A stretch of 64,000 bases of DNA from JABSQH01 sp965230015 (GCA_965230015.1 CBDDKF010000002.1:372001-436000); one strand, 5' to 3'. Positions 35,783-43,987 are shown, numbered from the stretch's first letter. A program made the numbers and translations. The notes: a model not told the origin generated them from the letters alone.

Positions 35783-35811
35783 GATGAGAGCCTTCTCATC
35801 AACTCCTCATC
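35783..35811. promoter_or_regulatory. Composite response-regulator operator, copy 2
   Basis: 29 bp, half-sites GATGAGAG, TTCTCATC and CCTCATC with the same spacing as copy 1. Begins 7 bp after the response-regulator stop and lies 33 bp upstream of the phosphotransferase-like GTG start at 35844. Confidence 0.6.
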
Positions 35812-35843
35812 ACCTCCCCATCTGCAACCAACACGATTGCCAT

Positions 35844-37055
35844 GTGATCGTGGACGACGCCTGTCTCCCGGCAGCGGCTCATCTCGTTGGGCCCGACGCA
35901 CACGCCGTGCTCGCGCCGGTGGTGCAACGAGCAGGCGCCGAACTCGTCGAGTGCGCAGCGACCGGCGTGCAGTACCGGCCCGGATCCGATCTCGTGGTGC
36001 GGTATCGCTGCAGCGTGCGGCGCAACGATCGGATTGCGTCCGACACGCTGCTGGCCGCCACGACCACGAACGGCGCACTCCCCGGAACCGTTCCTGTCGA
36101 GGCGGTCGCTGCAGACGGTTCGAACCTGCGCGTGGGAGTGTGGCGGTGGCCGTTCGATCCGGTGCTGACCGACCTGTCGACCATGGTCACACCATCGCTG
36201 GCAGAAGCGCCGCTGCGGACCCTGCTCGGCGGACTGCCCGAACTCGAGGTGGTCGCCTATCGACCGGCAGAACGCGCCGTGGTGCGCGCCCGCGGCCCCG
36301 AGCGCGAGGTCTACGTGAAAGTTGTCCCCCCGTCGACCACGACGGCCCTGGTCGACCGGCACGAGCATCTCGCGGCCGGCGGGGTCCCGGTGCCATCGGT
36401 GCTCGAAGCGGGTGATGGCTGGATCGCCCTCGAAGCGCTCCATGGGACCACGTTGCGCGACCGCCTGAAGTCGGGCGACCGTGCGTTGCCGACGGGTGAC
36501 CAGTACCGCGCACTCCTCGAGGCACTCGCCCATGTGACGATCCCCGGCGCTGCCGCGGTTCGCTCGCGAATCAACGACGCTCGCCATCACGCCGCGATGC
36601 TGGCCACGGTCGTGCCGGAGAAGACCCCACAGCTGGACGACATCGTCGACCGCCTCGCAACCGAGTGCGCTCCCACTGGCGACGCCACCGTGCACGGCGA
36701 CCTTCACGAAGCGCAGCTCATCGTCGACGACAACGAGGTCACGGGCCTGATCGACATCGATGATGCCGGCCAAGGAAATCCCCTCGACGACATCGGAACC
36801 TTTCTCGCCCACCTGCGGTTCCGCGCCTTGACGTCCGACGAAGCCTGGATCGATTCCTACTACCACGAGGTGCGGGCATCAGTCGCCGGCGAACACGAGC
36901 CGGCAACAATCGATCTGCGCATCGCGGCGGTGCTTATCGGGCTGGCAACCGGACCGTTTCGAGTGCAGCAACCCGGGTGGCGCGGCACCACGACCGCGGT
37001 GCTCGCCCTGGCCGAAGCCCACCTCGACGCGATGGCCAGCACCACCGCTGGATGA
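35844..37055 (+). CDS. Aminoglycoside-phosphotransferase-fold protein
   Basis: About 403 residues from GTG 35844; an in-frame ATG at 35784 would overlap the operator and is disfavoured. The C-terminal half shows the APH/choline-kinase fold: a Lys-containing strand VYVKVVPPS, the catalytic loop VHGDLHEAQLIV (HGDxH with Gln where Asn is usual) and metal-binding LIDIDDAGQGNPLDDIGTFL. The N-terminal 150 residues look like a second, degenerate copy of the fold's start. Substrate unknown; not evidence of antibiotic resistance. The stop codon lies inside operator copy 3. Confidence 0.65.
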   Translation: MIVDDACLPAAAHLVGPDAHAVLAPVVQRAGAELVECAATGVQYRPGSDLVVRYRCSVRRNDRIASDTLLAATTTNGALPGTVPVEAVAADGSNLRVGVWRWPFDPVLTDLSTMVTPSLAEAPLRTLLGGLPELEVVAYRPAERAVVRARGPEREVYVKVVPPSTTTALVDRHEHLAAGGVPVPSVLEAGDGWIALEALHGTTLRDRLKSGDRALPTGDQYRALLEALAHVTIPGAAAVRSRINDARHHAAMLATVVPEKTPQLDDIVDRLATECAPTGDATVHGDLHEAQLIVDDNEVTGLIDIDDAGQGNPLDDIGTFLAHLRFRALTSDEAWIDSYYHEVRASVAGEHEPATIDLRIAAVLIGLATGPFRVQQPGWRGTTTAVLALAEAHLDAMASTTAG

Positions 37056-37079
37056 GAGAAGTCTCAGCGTCGACTCATC
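37051..37079. promoter_or_regulatory. Composite response-regulator operator, copy 3
   Basis: 29 bp, half-sites GATGAGAG, GTCTCA and ACTCATC at the same spacing. Overlaps the last codons of the phosphotransferase-like gene and ends 75 bp before the exported repeat protein start. Confidence 0.6.
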
Positions 37080-37154
37080 AGCCCATCACCCGGCACCCCG
37101 AACATGAAGCACATCCCGGAACGAACCGGATCACCGCAACGAGAGGAGCCCGCA

Positions 37155-37841
37155 ATGAACCCCACACCACGCAACAAGTTGAACTGGAAGGTCGCCGCCA
37201 CCATTGGCGCGATCGGCGGCGTCGCCATCGGCGGCTTCGTAATGGCTGCGCCCGACAGCGACGGCGCAACTCCCGACAGCATTCTGCTGGACGACATCGA
37301 TGGCAGCGTGCCGCGTCTCTCGGCACCGGTGGTCGTGCCCACCACGGCCGCTCAGCTCGCCTCGGCGGCCTCCGTGCGCACCGCGACGTCGCCGTTGCAG
37401 GTATCGGCACCTTCGCCGGTCGCCCCCGACTCGGCGATCGCCGCCGACCCGGACTCGCCGAACTCGCCCAAGAGCCCGCGGGCAGTCGTCGATCTCGACT
37501 CGCCGAACTCGCCAGCCGGCCCACCCGCGACGTCCGTTGACGACTCGCCAGACTCCCCTGCGGGCCCGCCAGCGACGTCTGTTGACGACTCGCCGGACTC
37601 GCCGGTCAGCCCGCCGGCCGCACCCGAGCCCGACTCGCCGGACTCGCCCGCCACCCCGCCGGCCGCACCCGAGCCCGACTCGCCCGCCACTCCGCCGGCG
37701 GCTCCCGAACCGGATTCTCCGGCGAGCCCGCCGGATGCCGCGCCCGCTGCTCCGCCAGCACCGTCGGCCGACCCGGACACTCCCGAGACACCCGCCGGCC
37801 CCGCAGAGTCGGACAACGACGACGACAACGACGACGACTGA
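37155..37841 (+). CDS. Exported acidic Asp/Ser/Pro-repeat protein
   Basis: 228 residues from ATG 37155, with a good ribosome binding site (GAGAGGAG) upstream. One N-terminal hydrophobic segment (KVAATIGAIGGVAIGGFVMAA) acts as signal peptide or anchor. The rest is disordered and repetitive: three DSPDSP-type units in ATSVDDSPDSP context, then APEPDSP units, and an Asp-rich tail (SDNDDDNDDD). Resembles extracellular stalk or wall-spanning low-complexity proteins such as serine-aspartate repeat regions; no domain is recognised. Preceded by operator copy 3, so probably the direct output of the two-component pair. Confidence 0.65.
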   Translation: MNPTPRNKLNWKVAATIGAIGGVAIGGFVMAAPDSDGATPDSILLDDIDGSVPRLSAPVVVPTTAAQLASAASVRTATSPLQVSAPSPVAPDSAIAADPDSPNSPKSPRAVVDLDSPNSPAGPPATSVDDSPDSPAGPPATSVDDSPDSPVSPPAAPEPDSPDSPATPPAAPEPDSPATPPAAPEPDSPASPPDAAPAAPPAPSADPDTPETPAGPAESDNDDDNDDD

Positions 37842-37891
37842 CACCGCATCAGTCTTCGGCATCAACCGTCGGCATCAGCCGTGGCGGTTCG

Positions 37892-38419
37892 TCAACTCGG
37901 CCGGTCGAGCACCTGTCTCGACCGGCCGAGTTCGCGCGTGACGAGATCGCCTCGTCGCTCGGCGTGCGCCGCAGCTGCGAGCGTCGGAGCGAGTGCCCGC
38001 CAACGGCGCTGACGGCCCCTGTAAAAGAGCCAGGCATAGGCGTACACGATGGGCGTCAGCACACCAGCGTCGATGTCGATGCGATCTTCGTAACGGCACC
38101 GGGTGGCGTCGAGTGGAGTGGCGATGAGCTGGTGGTGCCACGTACGGATGACGCCGCCGTGCTCGTCGGAGATCAACACCTGCCCGTCGTGGTCGATCGA
38201 TGCAACCCGCAGGGTGTGGATCGAGAAGGGCACGACTCCGAACAGAAAGGTCCAGCCCGTGATCTCCATGCCCTCCTCCCACGGGCCGTCGATGCGCTCG
38301 GCCGCGGGGTACCGAACCAAGCCGCGGGCCACGTGGACGAAGGCCTGTGGCGTCTGGACCGCTGGCCACACCACATCGGCGGGAGCATCGAGAACGGTGG
38401 TGACCGAGAGGGTGCGCAT
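37892..38419 (-). CDS. SRPBCC-fold (polyketide cyclase-like) protein
   Basis: 175 residues from ATG 38419. SRPBCC/START-like pattern: VTTVLDAPADVVWPAVQTPQAF at the start, a strand-rich middle (GWTFLFGVVPFSIHTLRV, GGVIRTWHHQLIA) and CRYEDRIDIDAG before the closing helix. Such proteins bind hydrophobic ligands; the ligand is unknown. The C-terminus is encoded within the terminator hairpin. It lies downstream of a TetR gene, with a palindromic operator 12 bp upstream of its start. Confidence 0.7.
   Translation of the reverse strand: MRTLSVTTVLDAPADVVWPAVQTPQAFVHVARGLVRYPAAERIDGPWEEGMEITGWTFLFGVVPFSIHTLRVASIDHDGQVLISDEHGGVIRTWHHQLIATPLDATRCRYEDRIDIDAGVLTPIVYAYAWLFYRGRQRRWRALAPTLAAAAHAERRGDLVTRELGRSRQVLDRPS
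37896..37930. terminator. Strong bidirectional terminator hairpin
   Basis: Perfect 14-bp inverted repeat, arms 37896-37909 and 37917-37930 with a 7-base loop. Separates the convergent repeat-protein and SRPBCC genes and overlaps the last 12 codons of the latter. Confidence 0.7.
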
Positions 38420-38430
38420 TCGACGAGTAT

Positions 38431-38449
38431 ATGCGAGCAATACTCGCAT
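38431..38449. promoter_or_regulatory. Palindromic TetR-type operator
   Basis: ATGCGAG-caata-CTCGCAT, a perfect 7-bp inverted repeat, 12 bp upstream of the SRPBCC ATG and 24 bp after the TetR stop. Size and place fit a TetR dimer site controlling the SRPBCC gene. Confidence 0.55.
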
Positions 38450-38473
38450 TTGTGTCGACGTAGTACGTGACGG

Positions 38474-39106
38474 CTAGGGCGACGCGAGATAGAGAGCGAC
38501 AAGCCGCTGCAACTCGTGTTCCTGCGTGCCGCGGTCGTGGGTCGACACGACGTTGTGCACCGCCGCATCGATCACGGTGCTGAGCAACCGCGCCCGCACC
38601 GCTGCCACGTCCGAACCGTGGCCGAACCGCTCCATGTGCCAGGTGAGTTCGGCGACGAGCACCTCCTCCATCGCCGCCAACCGCTCTTCGAGCGCCGCGG
38701 TGCGTGGCGCGCTCCACAACAGGTGATGGAGTTGATCGGAGCGGTTGAGGTCCAACACCGCGCCAACCACCAGCACGGCGAACTCGTCCACGTCGGGCTC
38801 CGACTCACGTACCTGTTCTGCAAGCCCCAACATCGCAGGAACGGCCTCGTCGAGGTGCCGCTCCGCAAGACCGACCAGCAGCGCATCCTTGTTCGGAAAG
38901 TACTGATACAGCGAGCCCACCGACACGCCGGCCGCTTCAGCGACATGGTTGGTCGTCGTTGCGTGGTAGCCCTCCGACTCGAACAAGCGGGCCGCCTCGT
39001 CGAGCACCCGCTCGACGAGGGCAACCGACCGAGCCTGCTTCGGCCGCTTCCGCGGCTCCGCCTCCAGCTGTCCCCGCGACTGGTCGAGTCCGAGCATCGC
39101 TCGCAT
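38474..39106 (-). CDS. TetR-family transcriptional regulator
   Basis: 210 residues from ATG 39106. DNA-binding domain at about residues 25-72 with ARSVALVERVLDEAARLFE, ATTTNHVAEAAGVSVGSLYQYFPNKDAL (recognition helix around SVGSLYQYF). The C-terminal ligand domain is helical and ends at HDRGTQEHELQRLVALYLASP. Lies upstream of the SRPBCC gene on the same strand. A longer frame exists but its extra N-terminus has no TetR character. Confidence 0.85.
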   Translation of the reverse strand: MRAMLGLDQSRGQLEAEPRKRPKQARSVALVERVLDEAARLFESEGYHATTTNHVAEAAGVSVGSLYQYFPNKDALLVGLAERHLDEAVPAMLGLAEQVRESEPDVDEFAVLVVGAVLDLNRSDQLHHLLWSAPRTAALEERLAAMEEVLVAELTWHMERFGHGSDVAAVRARLLSTVIDAAVHNVVSTHDRGTQEHELQRLVALYLASP

Positions 39107-39234
39107 CGTAGGTGGAGCGATATGGCCTCGGCTGACCGGCGAGCGAGCGCCGCCGTGACGCTGGACAGAACGGTCTGGTCGACACGCACGATGCAGCAGT
39201 GGCCCGATCGATTGAGCGGGCAGATCGAGCCGCG

Positions 39235-39441
39235 TCACAGCAGCAGGAACGTCGGTTCCTCGTTGGCGGAGAGCATTGGCGGCTGAGCCTGGCCGACGTC
39301 GGCGGCGGGCGCGAGCGTGGCCGGCGCCGATGTTGTCGGCGTCCATTGGTTGAGGGCGAACGCAAGCAGCAGCGCAACGGTGGCGACGAAGACACCGATC
39401 ACTGCGCCCGCGGCGACGGGCAGAGCGAGTTGATGGTTGAT
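39235..39441 (-). CDS. Possible small single-pass membrane protein
   Basis: 69 codons with one clear membrane helix (AAGAVIGVFVATVALLLAF) and a Pro/Ala/Thr-rich outside tail ending ANEEPTFLLL. There is no ATG, GTG or TTG at a natural start. The best ribosome binding site (GAAAGGA) sits 7 bases before ATC 39441, the same spacing as the Hsp31 gene's site before its GTG. Either an AUC start or a longer product from ATG 39594. Weak evidence beyond the helix. Confidence 0.35.
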   Translation of the reverse strand: MNHQLALPVAAGAVIGVFVATVALLLAFALNQWTPTTSAPATLAPAADVGQAQPPMLSANEEPTFLLL

Positions 39442-39498
39442 CGTGGTGTCCTTTCGGGTCGGCGAGTCGATGACACCATCCGACCACGATGTCCCTGT

Positions 39499-39517
39499 GG
39501 GCGACCTGTGGTCGCCC
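39499..39517. promoter_or_regulatory. Palindrome in the divergent region
   Basis: GGGCGACC-tgt-GGTCGCCC, perfect 8-bp arms. Lies between the small membrane ORF and the Popeye-like gene; a potential operator or small hairpin. Confidence 0.35.
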
Positions 39518-39603
39518 AAAACAGTGTTGGCACGGCACGGAAGTCCGGCGTGCGTGCGCAGTTCGTGTTCGCCAGTCCCACCGGACCGAGTCATGATGCA
39601 CCG

Positions 39604-40283
39604 GTGAGTGGACTCGACGTACTCCTGGCCGTCGCCAACATCATCTATCTGATCTCGTATTCGGTGCGCGACATCTTGTGGTTGCGCATCGCCACGGTGC
39701 TCGGGCTGACGTTGCTCTTGCCGTACTACTACTTCCAAGACCCGCCGCTATGGGGGCCGATCGGGTGGAACGTCGTCTTCCTGGTGATCAACCTGTATTG
39801 GATCGTCAAGCTGCTCGCCGAACGACGCCCCGTCCAGTTCACCGACGAAGAGGCAAAGCTGTATGCGAGCACCTTCGGGCGGCTCCCGGCACGCCAGGCG
39901 CTCAAGCTCTTCCGCATGGGCACCTGGAGCGATGCTCCGGCCGGCACGGTGTTCGTCGCCCAGGGGGAAGGTGTCGAGGCGCTGACCGTCATCGTCGACG
40001 GCCGGGTCAGTGTAGACATCGACGGCGACGAGGTGGACACGCTCGGCAACGGACGGTTACTGGGTGTCTCGGCACTGATGAAGAGAGGCACTGACTTCCG
40101 GGCTCCCGTCACGGTGACCCGTCAGATCCCATCCGCACGCTGAGCTGGCCGACACCAACACTCGTGTCGGCGTTCGAGCGCGATGAGGACCTCGAGGTGG
40201 CGATCGACACCTGTATCGGAGCCGAGCTCACGCGTTTCTTGCAGACCTCCAGAACCCACGCCTTGCATCCCCACCTCGCGTGA
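39604..40283 (+). pseudogene. Popeye-type membrane protein with cyclic-nucleotide-like domain, frameshifted
   Basis: Starts at GTG 39604. Three membrane helices at about 5-20, 25-43 and 52-71 (NIIYLISYSVRDILWLRIAT, NVVFLVINLYWIVKLLAERRP) match the Popeye-domain layout. A cNMP-binding-like barrel follows (LTVIVDGRVSVDIDGDEV, LGNGRLLGVSALMKRG). The frame stops at 40143. The expected continuation (DPIRTLSWPTPTLVSAFERD, then AELTRFLQTSR) is present in another frame from about 40125 to TGA 40283. A one-base loss near 40114-40125 explains it. Real pseudogene or sequence error cannot be decided here. Confidence 0.65.
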
Positions 40284-40366
40284 CCGGCATCGCGGACCCA
40301 GCTTCCTGAACGAATCGCAGTGCCGCGCACAGGTGACGCTCACGTTCAACGGCGCACGATGACGAC

Positions 40367-40681
40367 GTGCCCACAACCCCAACGACTGCCGACGATGACA
40401 CCGCCGAACTCACTCACGCCCCGGCGCGACACCGTCAGCGGTCGACCATCCTCCAGCGGTCGACCATCCTCGCCGACATGGATCACCTCGCCCGCGCCAT
40501 CGACGAGGCCGGCGTCGAGTCCGTCGACCATGAGGTCGTCGACCTCGCCCGATCGTTGCAACGGTTGCCGATGAACCGCGTACTCACGGACGTCGTCGTC
40601 AACCGCGACGCTCCCGATGTCGCCCGTGCTCGCGCGTTCGGCATGCTCGCATCGGAACTCGACGGACTGCTCGCGGCCTGA
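40367..40681 (+). CDS. Small hypothetical protein
   Basis: 104 codons from GTG 40367; ATG 40478 would give 67 residues and starts at the conserved-looking part (MDHLARAIDEAGVESVDHEV, LARSLQRLPMNRVLTDVVVN, ARAFGMLASELDGLL). Helical, no membrane segment. An 18-bp tandem duplication encodes QRSTIL twice in the N-terminal extension, which suggests the extension is not under strong constraint. Family not recognised. Confidence 0.45.
   Translation: MPTTPTTADDDTAELTHAPARHRQRSTILQRSTILADMDHLARAIDEAGVESVDHEVVDLARSLQRLPMNRVLTDVVVNRDAPDVARARAFGMLASELDGLLAA
40436..40471 (+). repeat. 18-bp perfect tandem duplication
   Basis: CAGCGGTCGACCATCCTC occurs twice in a row (40436-40453, 40454-40471), keeping the reading frame. 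Confidence 0.9.
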
Positions 40682-40706
40682 CCGCTCCCCCAGAACCCGC
40701 ACCCAC

Positions 40707-40744
40707 CCCGGCTGGCTCCTTTGCGCCCACGCGGGCGCGCCGGG
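40707..40744 (+). other. Two-tier hairpin before the cystathionine-synthase-type gene
   Basis: Outer stem CCCGGC/GCCGGG and inner stem GCGCCC-acgc-GGGCGC. Ends 13 bp before ATG 40758. Either the terminator of the small upstream gene or a leader structure. A GGCAACC sequence follows, but no complete SAM riboswitch can be drawn. Confidence 0.4.
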
Positions 40745-40757
40745 CAACCTGGCCGGG

Positions 40758-41861
40758 ATGGCCGAACACCACATCACGACCCGGGCAGTCGCGGCGGGTC
40801 GCCCCTCGTCTGCGGGTGCACCGCTCAACGCACCGTTGGTTGCGGCGTCGACCTATGTGCTCGGCGGCGACGATGCGTACTCCCGCAACGAAGGCACACC
40901 GACGTGGAAAGCCCTCGAACAGGTCGTGGGCGCATTGGAGGAGGCCGACGCCGTGTCGTTCAGCTCCGGAATGGCCAGCGTCGCCGCCGTGCTCGACCAG
41001 TTGTCCACCGGTGCGCACATCGTGTGGCCGGACGACTGCTACCAAGGCGTCGGAGCACTCATCGCCGAGGGTGAACGCGCCGGCCGATGGACGTCGACTC
41101 GTCTTCCGGTCGAGGACGCCGACGCGTGGTGCGCTGCCGTCGCCACCGCAGATCTGATCTGGCTCGAATCGCCATCGAACCCGCTGCTCCAGGTGGCCGA
41201 CCTCCAGCGAATCGCTGAGACGCCTCGGCCGGAGGGGTCGCTGTTGGCGGTCGACAACACGCTCGCCGGGCCGATCGCCCAGCAACCGCTGGAGTTCGGA
41301 GCCGATGTTGTCGTGCAGTCGGCAACGAAACACCTCGGCGGTCACTCCGATCTGCTGTGTGGAGTGGCAACCACTCGCGACCCCGACCTCCTCGCCCGAT
41401 TGCGCACTCATCGAGAGCTCCATGGAGCCACGCCGGGCGCACTCGAGGCCTTTCTCGCCACGCGCGGCATCAGGACCTACCCGTTGCGCGCCACCACCGC
41501 TGCCGCCACTGCCCATGAGATCGCCGCTCGACTTGAGGCGCACGACCGAGTCGAGGCCGTGCGCTATCCCGGCTTGATGTCACACCCGAGTCACGAGGTC
41601 GCGGCACGGCATCTCAGCAGTTTCGGCAGCGTGATCTCGTTCGATGTTGCCGGCGGCGGCGGCGCAGCAGACGCGGTGTGTCGACGCGTGCAGCTGATCC
41701 GCCACGCCACCAGCTTCGGCGCAGTCGAGTCCACGATGGAACGACGCGCAGCGATACGTGGGCAAGAACACCTTCCTGCTGGATTGCTTCGCTTCAGCGT
41801 GGGCCTCGAACACGTCGACGACCTCTGGAACGACCTCCTCGGCGCGTTGACGCCGACGTGA
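40758..41861 (+). CDS. Cystathionine gamma-synthase/lyase family PLP enzyme
   Basis: 367 residues, Cys/Met-metabolism PLP family. Seen: substrate segment NAPLVAASTYVLGG, GTPTWKALE, FSSGMASVAAVLD, PLP-binding WLESPSNPLLQVAD and VDNTLAGPIAQQPLEFGAD, and the Schiff-base Lys in QSATKHLGGHSDLL. C-terminal GLEHVDDLWNDLL is typical. Expected to act on cysteine, homocysteine or O-acyl-homoserine substrates; synthase and lyase are not separable by eye. ATG 40758 gives the family length. Ends 7 bp from the convergent dioxygenase. Confidence 0.85.
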   Translation: MAEHHITTRAVAAGRPSSAGAPLNAPLVAASTYVLGGDDAYSRNEGTPTWKALEQVVGALEEADAVSFSSGMASVAAVLDQLSTGAHIVWPDDCYQGVGALIAEGERAGRWTSTRLPVEDADAWCAAVATADLIWLESPSNPLLQVADLQRIAETPRPEGSLLAVDNTLAGPIAQQPLEFGADVVVQSATKHLGGHSDLLCGVATTRDPDLLARLRTHRELHGATPGALEAFLATRGIRTYPLRATTAAATAHEIAARLEAHDRVEAVRYPGLMSHPSHEVAARHLSSFGSVISFDVAGGGGAADAVCRRVQLIRHATSFGAVESTMERRAAIRGQEHLPAGLLRFSVGLEHVDDLWNDLLGALTPT

Positions 41862-41868
41862 GCACGGC

Positions 41869-42723
41869 CTACCCGGTGACCACCGGTTGGCCGTTGCGCA
41901 AAACGGGGAACTGACGGTCCGGCGCATCGGCCGGTTGACCCGACGTCGGCGGCTCCGGAGGCTGTCCCACGAGCACCTCCGCGCCGGCGGGCGCGTACTG
42001 CAGGATGTACGCCTTGCGCACCTCATCGGTGTGGTTGGGCCCCGTGAGATGCGGCGTCAGGCTCGAGAACAGCACGACTCCTCCGGCCGGCACCTCAGCA
42101 ACGACCACGTCGTCGGGGTCGGGTGTCTGCTCCAGCTCGAAGCCGAGCGGGTCGACGTAGGTGTGCGCGAGGGTGCCCAGTCGGTGCACGCCGGGCCACA
42201 CTCTCGGGCAGCCGTTGTCGGCGGTGGCATCGGTGAGGGCCAACCAGCAGGTCAGGTACTGCTGGGGTTCCACGTACGAGTAGCCGTTGTCCTGATGCCA
42301 CGGGAAACGGCGGGGCTTCTGGTGCTTCTTGTAGACGGCTTGGTCCCAATAGAGGTTGACGTCGGGCCCGATCAGATCGCGACACGCTCCGGTGAAGAAC
42401 GGGTCCACGGCGAACCTGCGCAACGGCGACGAACCCGCGACGAGGTGCGGAGCAAAGGTGATCGCGCCCGATTCGGCGATGGAGAGCCGCCCGTCCTCGC
42501 GCTGCTCGAGGAGCGCATCGACCGTGGCAATGGCCTCGTCGATCTCGGCGATCACCCGCGCGAGTCGGTCGACATCGAACGCATCGGGGACCACCACGAA
42601 GCCGTCGCGGTCGAACTGCTCGACCTGCGCCTCGCTGAGCTGCTGAAACGGCGGTTCGCCCACCCGCCAGGTGAACGACTCGTTCCACGGATGACGTGGG
42701 AGCTCGGCGGTCGCGGACGACAC
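41869..42723 (-). CDS. Phytanoyl-CoA dioxygenase (PhyH)-family oxygenase
   Basis: 284 residues from GTG 42723; a longer frame to 42804 would overlap the upstream gene by 35 bp. Non-haem iron/2-oxoglutarate dioxygenase: DGFVVVPDAFDVDRL near the start, iron motif FPWHQDNGY (HxD), distal His in SSLTPHLTGPNHTD and 2-oxoglutarate-binding Arg in RKAYILQY. Oxidises an unknown organic substrate, possibly a lipid or secondary metabolite. Sits after the propeller lipoprotein gene. Confidence 0.8.
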   Translation of the reverse strand: MSSATAELPRHPWNESFTWRVGEPPFQQLSEAQVEQFDRDGFVVVPDAFDVDRLARVIAEIDEAIATVDALLEQREDGRLSIAESGAITFAPHLVAGSSPLRRFAVDPFFTGACRDLIGPDVNLYWDQAVYKKHQKPRRFPWHQDNGYSYVEPQQYLTCWLALTDATADNGCPRVWPGVHRLGTLAHTYVDPLGFELEQTPDPDDVVVAEVPAGGVVLFSSLTPHLTGPNHTDEVRKAYILQYAPAGAEVLVGQPPEPPTSGQPADAPDRQFPVLRNGQPVVTG

Positions 42724-42769
42724 GCTCGAAGCCTGCCACACGGCCGGGCCGCTGCGCGGACCGAACCCG

Positions 42770-43882
42770 TCAACGAGCCAGCACGTTGATCGGAGGGTTG
42801 TCACCTTCCCCGACGGTGACGAGCCGCTCTCCTGCGAACGCGATCGCTTCGCCCTGCGGTTCGAACGCGGCGGTTACCTCGCACGGCGTGTTCTGTAGCG
42901 CCTCGGGGATACTCGTCCCTGGCGGGCGGTCCCACAACCACACGGTCTCGTACGTGCGCAACGCGATCAGCGATCCGTCTCCTGCCGTGTCGCCGCCGGT
43001 CACCACGCCAGCGGCGTTCAGCAGGGCGAACGGGTGCGCTGGAGAGCGGGTCGACCCATCGCTCAGCGCCGGCATGTCCAGCGTCGCACGAGCGACGAGC
43101 TCAGTCGGTTCGCCACCTGACGGAGCATCGAGCGGCCCCTCGTAGACCACCGCCGGCAGGGTTGCTCCCAGTCCTTCGCGTGGGCCGGACGCTTCCTCCT
43201 GATCCTTCGTGACGATGAAGAACAGCCCGGCATCGTCATCGACCAGCAGTGTCTCCGCATTGTGCGGCCCGTCGGGGTAGACGAACTCGTGGACCTGCAC
43301 CTCTCCGATCTGCTCCGGCGACGCCGGGTCGGGTTCTGGCAACCGGAGCAGCTGAATCGACTCCCGCTCCAGCCGATTGTCGCCGATGTCGGCGATCAGC
43401 AGTTCGGCGGCACCATCGCGGTGGATCATGGCGACATCTTCGATGTCGCGCGCCGACAACCCCGAGGCGCCGACATCGAATACGGCGAGATCGCTGCCGT
43501 CTTCACCGACCGCAAACACCCGTGTGTCCGGCCCGTCGTTGTGCGTCCAGAACACACCCGGGTGACTCCGACTGGCCACAAGGCCAGACGCCTCGACGAT
43601 CTCGTCGTTCACGATGGCGCCGATCGATTCGGTGTCCGTTCGCGCGCACCACTCGGCCGCGGCGGCAGGTGGCGTGTCGATGGTCGTCGGCGCGGTGGAG
43701 GCCGGCGATGCGGTGGTCGGCGGCGACGACGCTGCACTGGTCGAAACAGGGGTCGTGCCGATCGGCGTGGTCGTCGCAACGGTCGTATCCGAGAGCGTCG
43801 TTGCCGGCTCGGCACTCGGATCTTCCGCCGACGAGCACGCTGCGATCAGCGCGATGACACAGAACGCAGCGATCGCACGCAT
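42770..43882 (-). CDS. Propeller-type lipoprotein
   Basis: 370 residues from ATG 43882. Signal peptide with lipobox IAACSS (Cys16), then a 60-residue Thr/Ser/Pro/Ala-rich linker and a beta-propeller-like domain (ASGLVASRSHPGVFWTHND, DIEDVAMIHRDGAAELLIADIGDN, GLFFIVTKDQEE). The pattern resembles esterase-like or SdiA-type phytase-like propellers, but no catalytic site is certain. Extracytoplasmic. Followed 46 bp later by the dioxygenase. Confidence 0.65.
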   Translation of the reverse strand: MRAIAAFCVIALIAACSSAEDPSAEPATTLSDTTVATTTPIGTTPVSTSAASSPPTTASPASTAPTTIDTPPAAAAEWCARTDTESIGAIVNDEIVEASGLVASRSHPGVFWTHNDGPDTRVFAVGEDGSDLAVFDVGASGLSARDIEDVAMIHRDGAAELLIADIGDNRLERESIQLLRLPEPDPASPEQIGEVQVHEFVYPDGPHNAETLLVDDDAGLFFIVTKDQEEASGPREGLGATLPAVVYEGPLDAPSGGEPTELVARATLDMPALSDGSTRSPAHPFALLNAAGVVTGGDTAGDGSLIALRTYETVWLWDRPPGTSIPEALQNTPCEVTAAFEPQGEAIAFAGERLVTVGEGDNPPINVLAR

Positions 43883-43987
43883 CGGACCACTTTCACATGT
43901 GCGCAACGACCGGTGCGTTCGCGGGAGACGCTGCCGATTGCCGTAAGACCCAACACATGATGGTCGAGCTGCGAGTGTGGGCGGAGA

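Noticed and set aside
37441..37760. CRISPR-like repeat array
   Set aside because: Repeats are in-frame codons for Asp/Ser/Pro units without uniform spacers, and no cas genes are near.
40707..40757. SAM-type riboswitch before the cystathionine-synthase-like gene
   Set aside because: GGCAACC and a GC-rich hairpin are there, but the remaining S-box or SAM-IV helices and junction cannot be drawn.
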